A program made the position numbers and the translations under genes. Positions 21,237 to 22,391 of a DNA stretch of 22,391 nucleotides are shown here, one piece after another. The notes beneath the pieces are model-generated. The model saw only the letters and a program-made list of their open reading frames with translations, made no database searches and was not told where the DNA came from. Origin of the DNA: Azolla pinnata (lineage: Eukaryota; Streptophyta; Polypodiopsida; Salviniales; Salviniaceae). The stretch spans positions 13,928 to 36,318 of the forward strand of contig JBBBWG010018556.1 in the NCBI GenBank assembly GCA_037176905.1, in the 5' to 3' direction. Numbering within the stretch: the stretch's first letter is position 1; every line of letters begins with the position of its first letter.

Positions 21237-22109
21237 TTGGTCTCGAGTTTTTGGGCTGGGAATGTTTCGGTAAGTGGAGTAGCGAGGAGCCCACTGGCAT
21301 CTGTGCAGTTGGTCCGATGTGGGATGAATTCGAATTTCCATGCGCTGGTCCCCTTGGGATTCACCCTCCTCGCGCTCTTATTCTATGAACCTCGATCACG
21401 AAATGTTCCTCCTCTGCTTTTGACCGGGGCCGCGGGATTCGGATGCCCAACGGATTTCTCCCTTCCCTCGCAGCCGGACGATCCTCCTCTGCTCAGACGC
21501 GTTGCGAATCATCAAACTTTGAAAACATAGCGATATCACTTGCTTATACTTGCGTCGTTTTCAACTAGGGTGTAAGCTAATGACAAGATAGTTCTACCTC
21601 TCATTACCTGATGGGAATGATAGGTGGATCATTATGTATCGCTAACTCGAGTTGATGTCAAAGGTTCATTTGTTACCAAGTTATGTAACTAATGCAAGGA
21701 GTTCCGTTTCGGAGAAAACAAAAAGAATAGGATACAATCGGAACGGAGCAGGACTTCTGGTGCGATATCATGGCTGCTGATTGCTCCAATCCGTCTCGAG
21801 CGAAAGCTCGATCAGTTTAAAAAGCATCAGGTCTGTGCACAGGAAGCATACTCGTACGTATGTATGTACACGCGGCAATCCTCGCGTGATCTCACCACCG
21901 TATGCGGGATGGATGATACGAACGATGGAAATCCATATCTTTCACGGGAGGGGCATCATCGAGATCCTCTGTCGAGTTCCGAGGAACAGACTCGATCTCG
22001 ACGTGGATATGATGCGGCCCACACTTTGATCGCCAAACGATCGTTAGAGCTACCAAGGGGGATAGATAATAATGCGATGAAATGCATGCGGCCCGATGGT
22101 GGTGTGATG
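21237..22109. other. GC-richer segment between inverted telomere-type arrays
   Basis: This 0.87 kb differs in base composition from its A/T-rich surroundings, especially 21240-21530. An open frame at 21237-21530 (plus) has no ATG at its start and no family I recognise. The motif CGATGGTGGTG occurs just outside the left array (21147) and just before the right array (22094). It may be an inserted unit or an organelle-derived fragment; neither is shown. Confidence 0.35.
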
Positions 22110-22196
22110 TTTAGGGTTTAGGGTTGAAAGTTTAGGTTTAGGGTTTAGTGTTAAAGGCTTAGGTTTAGGGTTTAGGGTTTAGGGTTTAGGGTTTAG
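22110..22196. repeat. Telomere-type (TTTAGGG)n array
   Basis: About eleven units with several variants (GTTGAAAG, TTTAGTG, GGCTTAGG). The last five near 22163-22195 are perfect TTTAGGG. Orientation is opposite to the array at 21186. Confidence 0.9.
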
Positions 22197-22391
22197 AAAT
22201 AAACTGGAAGAAGAAGAAGAAGAAGAAGCATTCACGTGCAAATGATCTCAACCCAAAAAGAATTGATGAGAATTTATTTACTTATTGTGTAAAGTATTTT
22301 TTTTTTGCTAATCGTGTGGTTTGGATTAAAGTAGATCTAATTTGCGAGCAAAAGTGCTCAAATAGTGGATTAAATAACAAATAATAATAAT
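22197..22391. other. (GAA)n and AT-rich right edge
   Basis: A short GAAGAA run at 22209-22228, then AT-rich sequence to the window edge. No gene seen. Confidence 0.6.

Noticed and set aside
21237..21530. 97-codon plus-strand open frame with a hydrophobic middle
   Set aside because: It opens on TTG, its only ATG is internal, there is no recognisable family, and it may be chance in GC-richer sequence.

Overview
This is a nuclear plant segment. It contains a receptor kinase with the extracellular leucine-rich-repeat architecture of land plants, interrupted by long GT-AG introns. It also has telomere-type TTTAGGG repeats, Mutator-like MITEs and abundant microsatellites. A second gene looks like a motile-cilium (sperm tail) microtubule inner protein. 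If that assignment holds, the host is a land plant with swimming sperm (bryophyte, lycophyte, fern, or possibly cycad/Ginkgo). A seedless vascular plant is my best guess, but nothing here fixes the species.

Three protein-coding genes can be rebuilt exon by exon, all on the minus strand. (1) 113-1297 holds the 5' two exons of a NASP/SHNi-TPR histone H3 chaperone; the rest lies beyond the left edge. Its upstream region carries a short TTAGGG array, two E2F-like sites and a cluster of GATAAG palindromes. (2) 3233-6595 is an eight-exon (or more) gene for a protein with four PGYxGH-type repeats, similar to the CIMIP2/FAM166 (DUF2475) family. All junctions agree in phase except the first, which is unresolved inside a simple-repeat-rich intron. 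(3) 8150-14383 is a complete four-exon LRR receptor-like protein of about 873 residues. Its kinase domain has lost the catalytic Asp, the DFG Gly and probably the alpha-C Glu, so it is very likely a pseudokinase. A partial copy of its last exon lies just downstream at 7911-8050.

The right third (14.4-22.4 kb) holds no gene I can support. It contains two 410-436 bp MITEs with long terminal inverted repeats and 9-bp target duplications (14905-15314, 16327-16762), and probably a deleted third copy (20449-20528). It also has an ATGCATGC-rich minisatellite (19160-19995), several microsatellites, and two inverted telomere-type arrays (21186-21236, 22110-22196) bracketing a 0.9 kb segment.

The three genes have no evident functional link: nuclear histone handling, ciliary structure and cell-surface signalling. 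This is ordinary for a low-density plant genome. The most distinctive points are the cilium-type gene, the pseudokinase with a microsatellite-encoded signal peptide, and the intact MITE pair.
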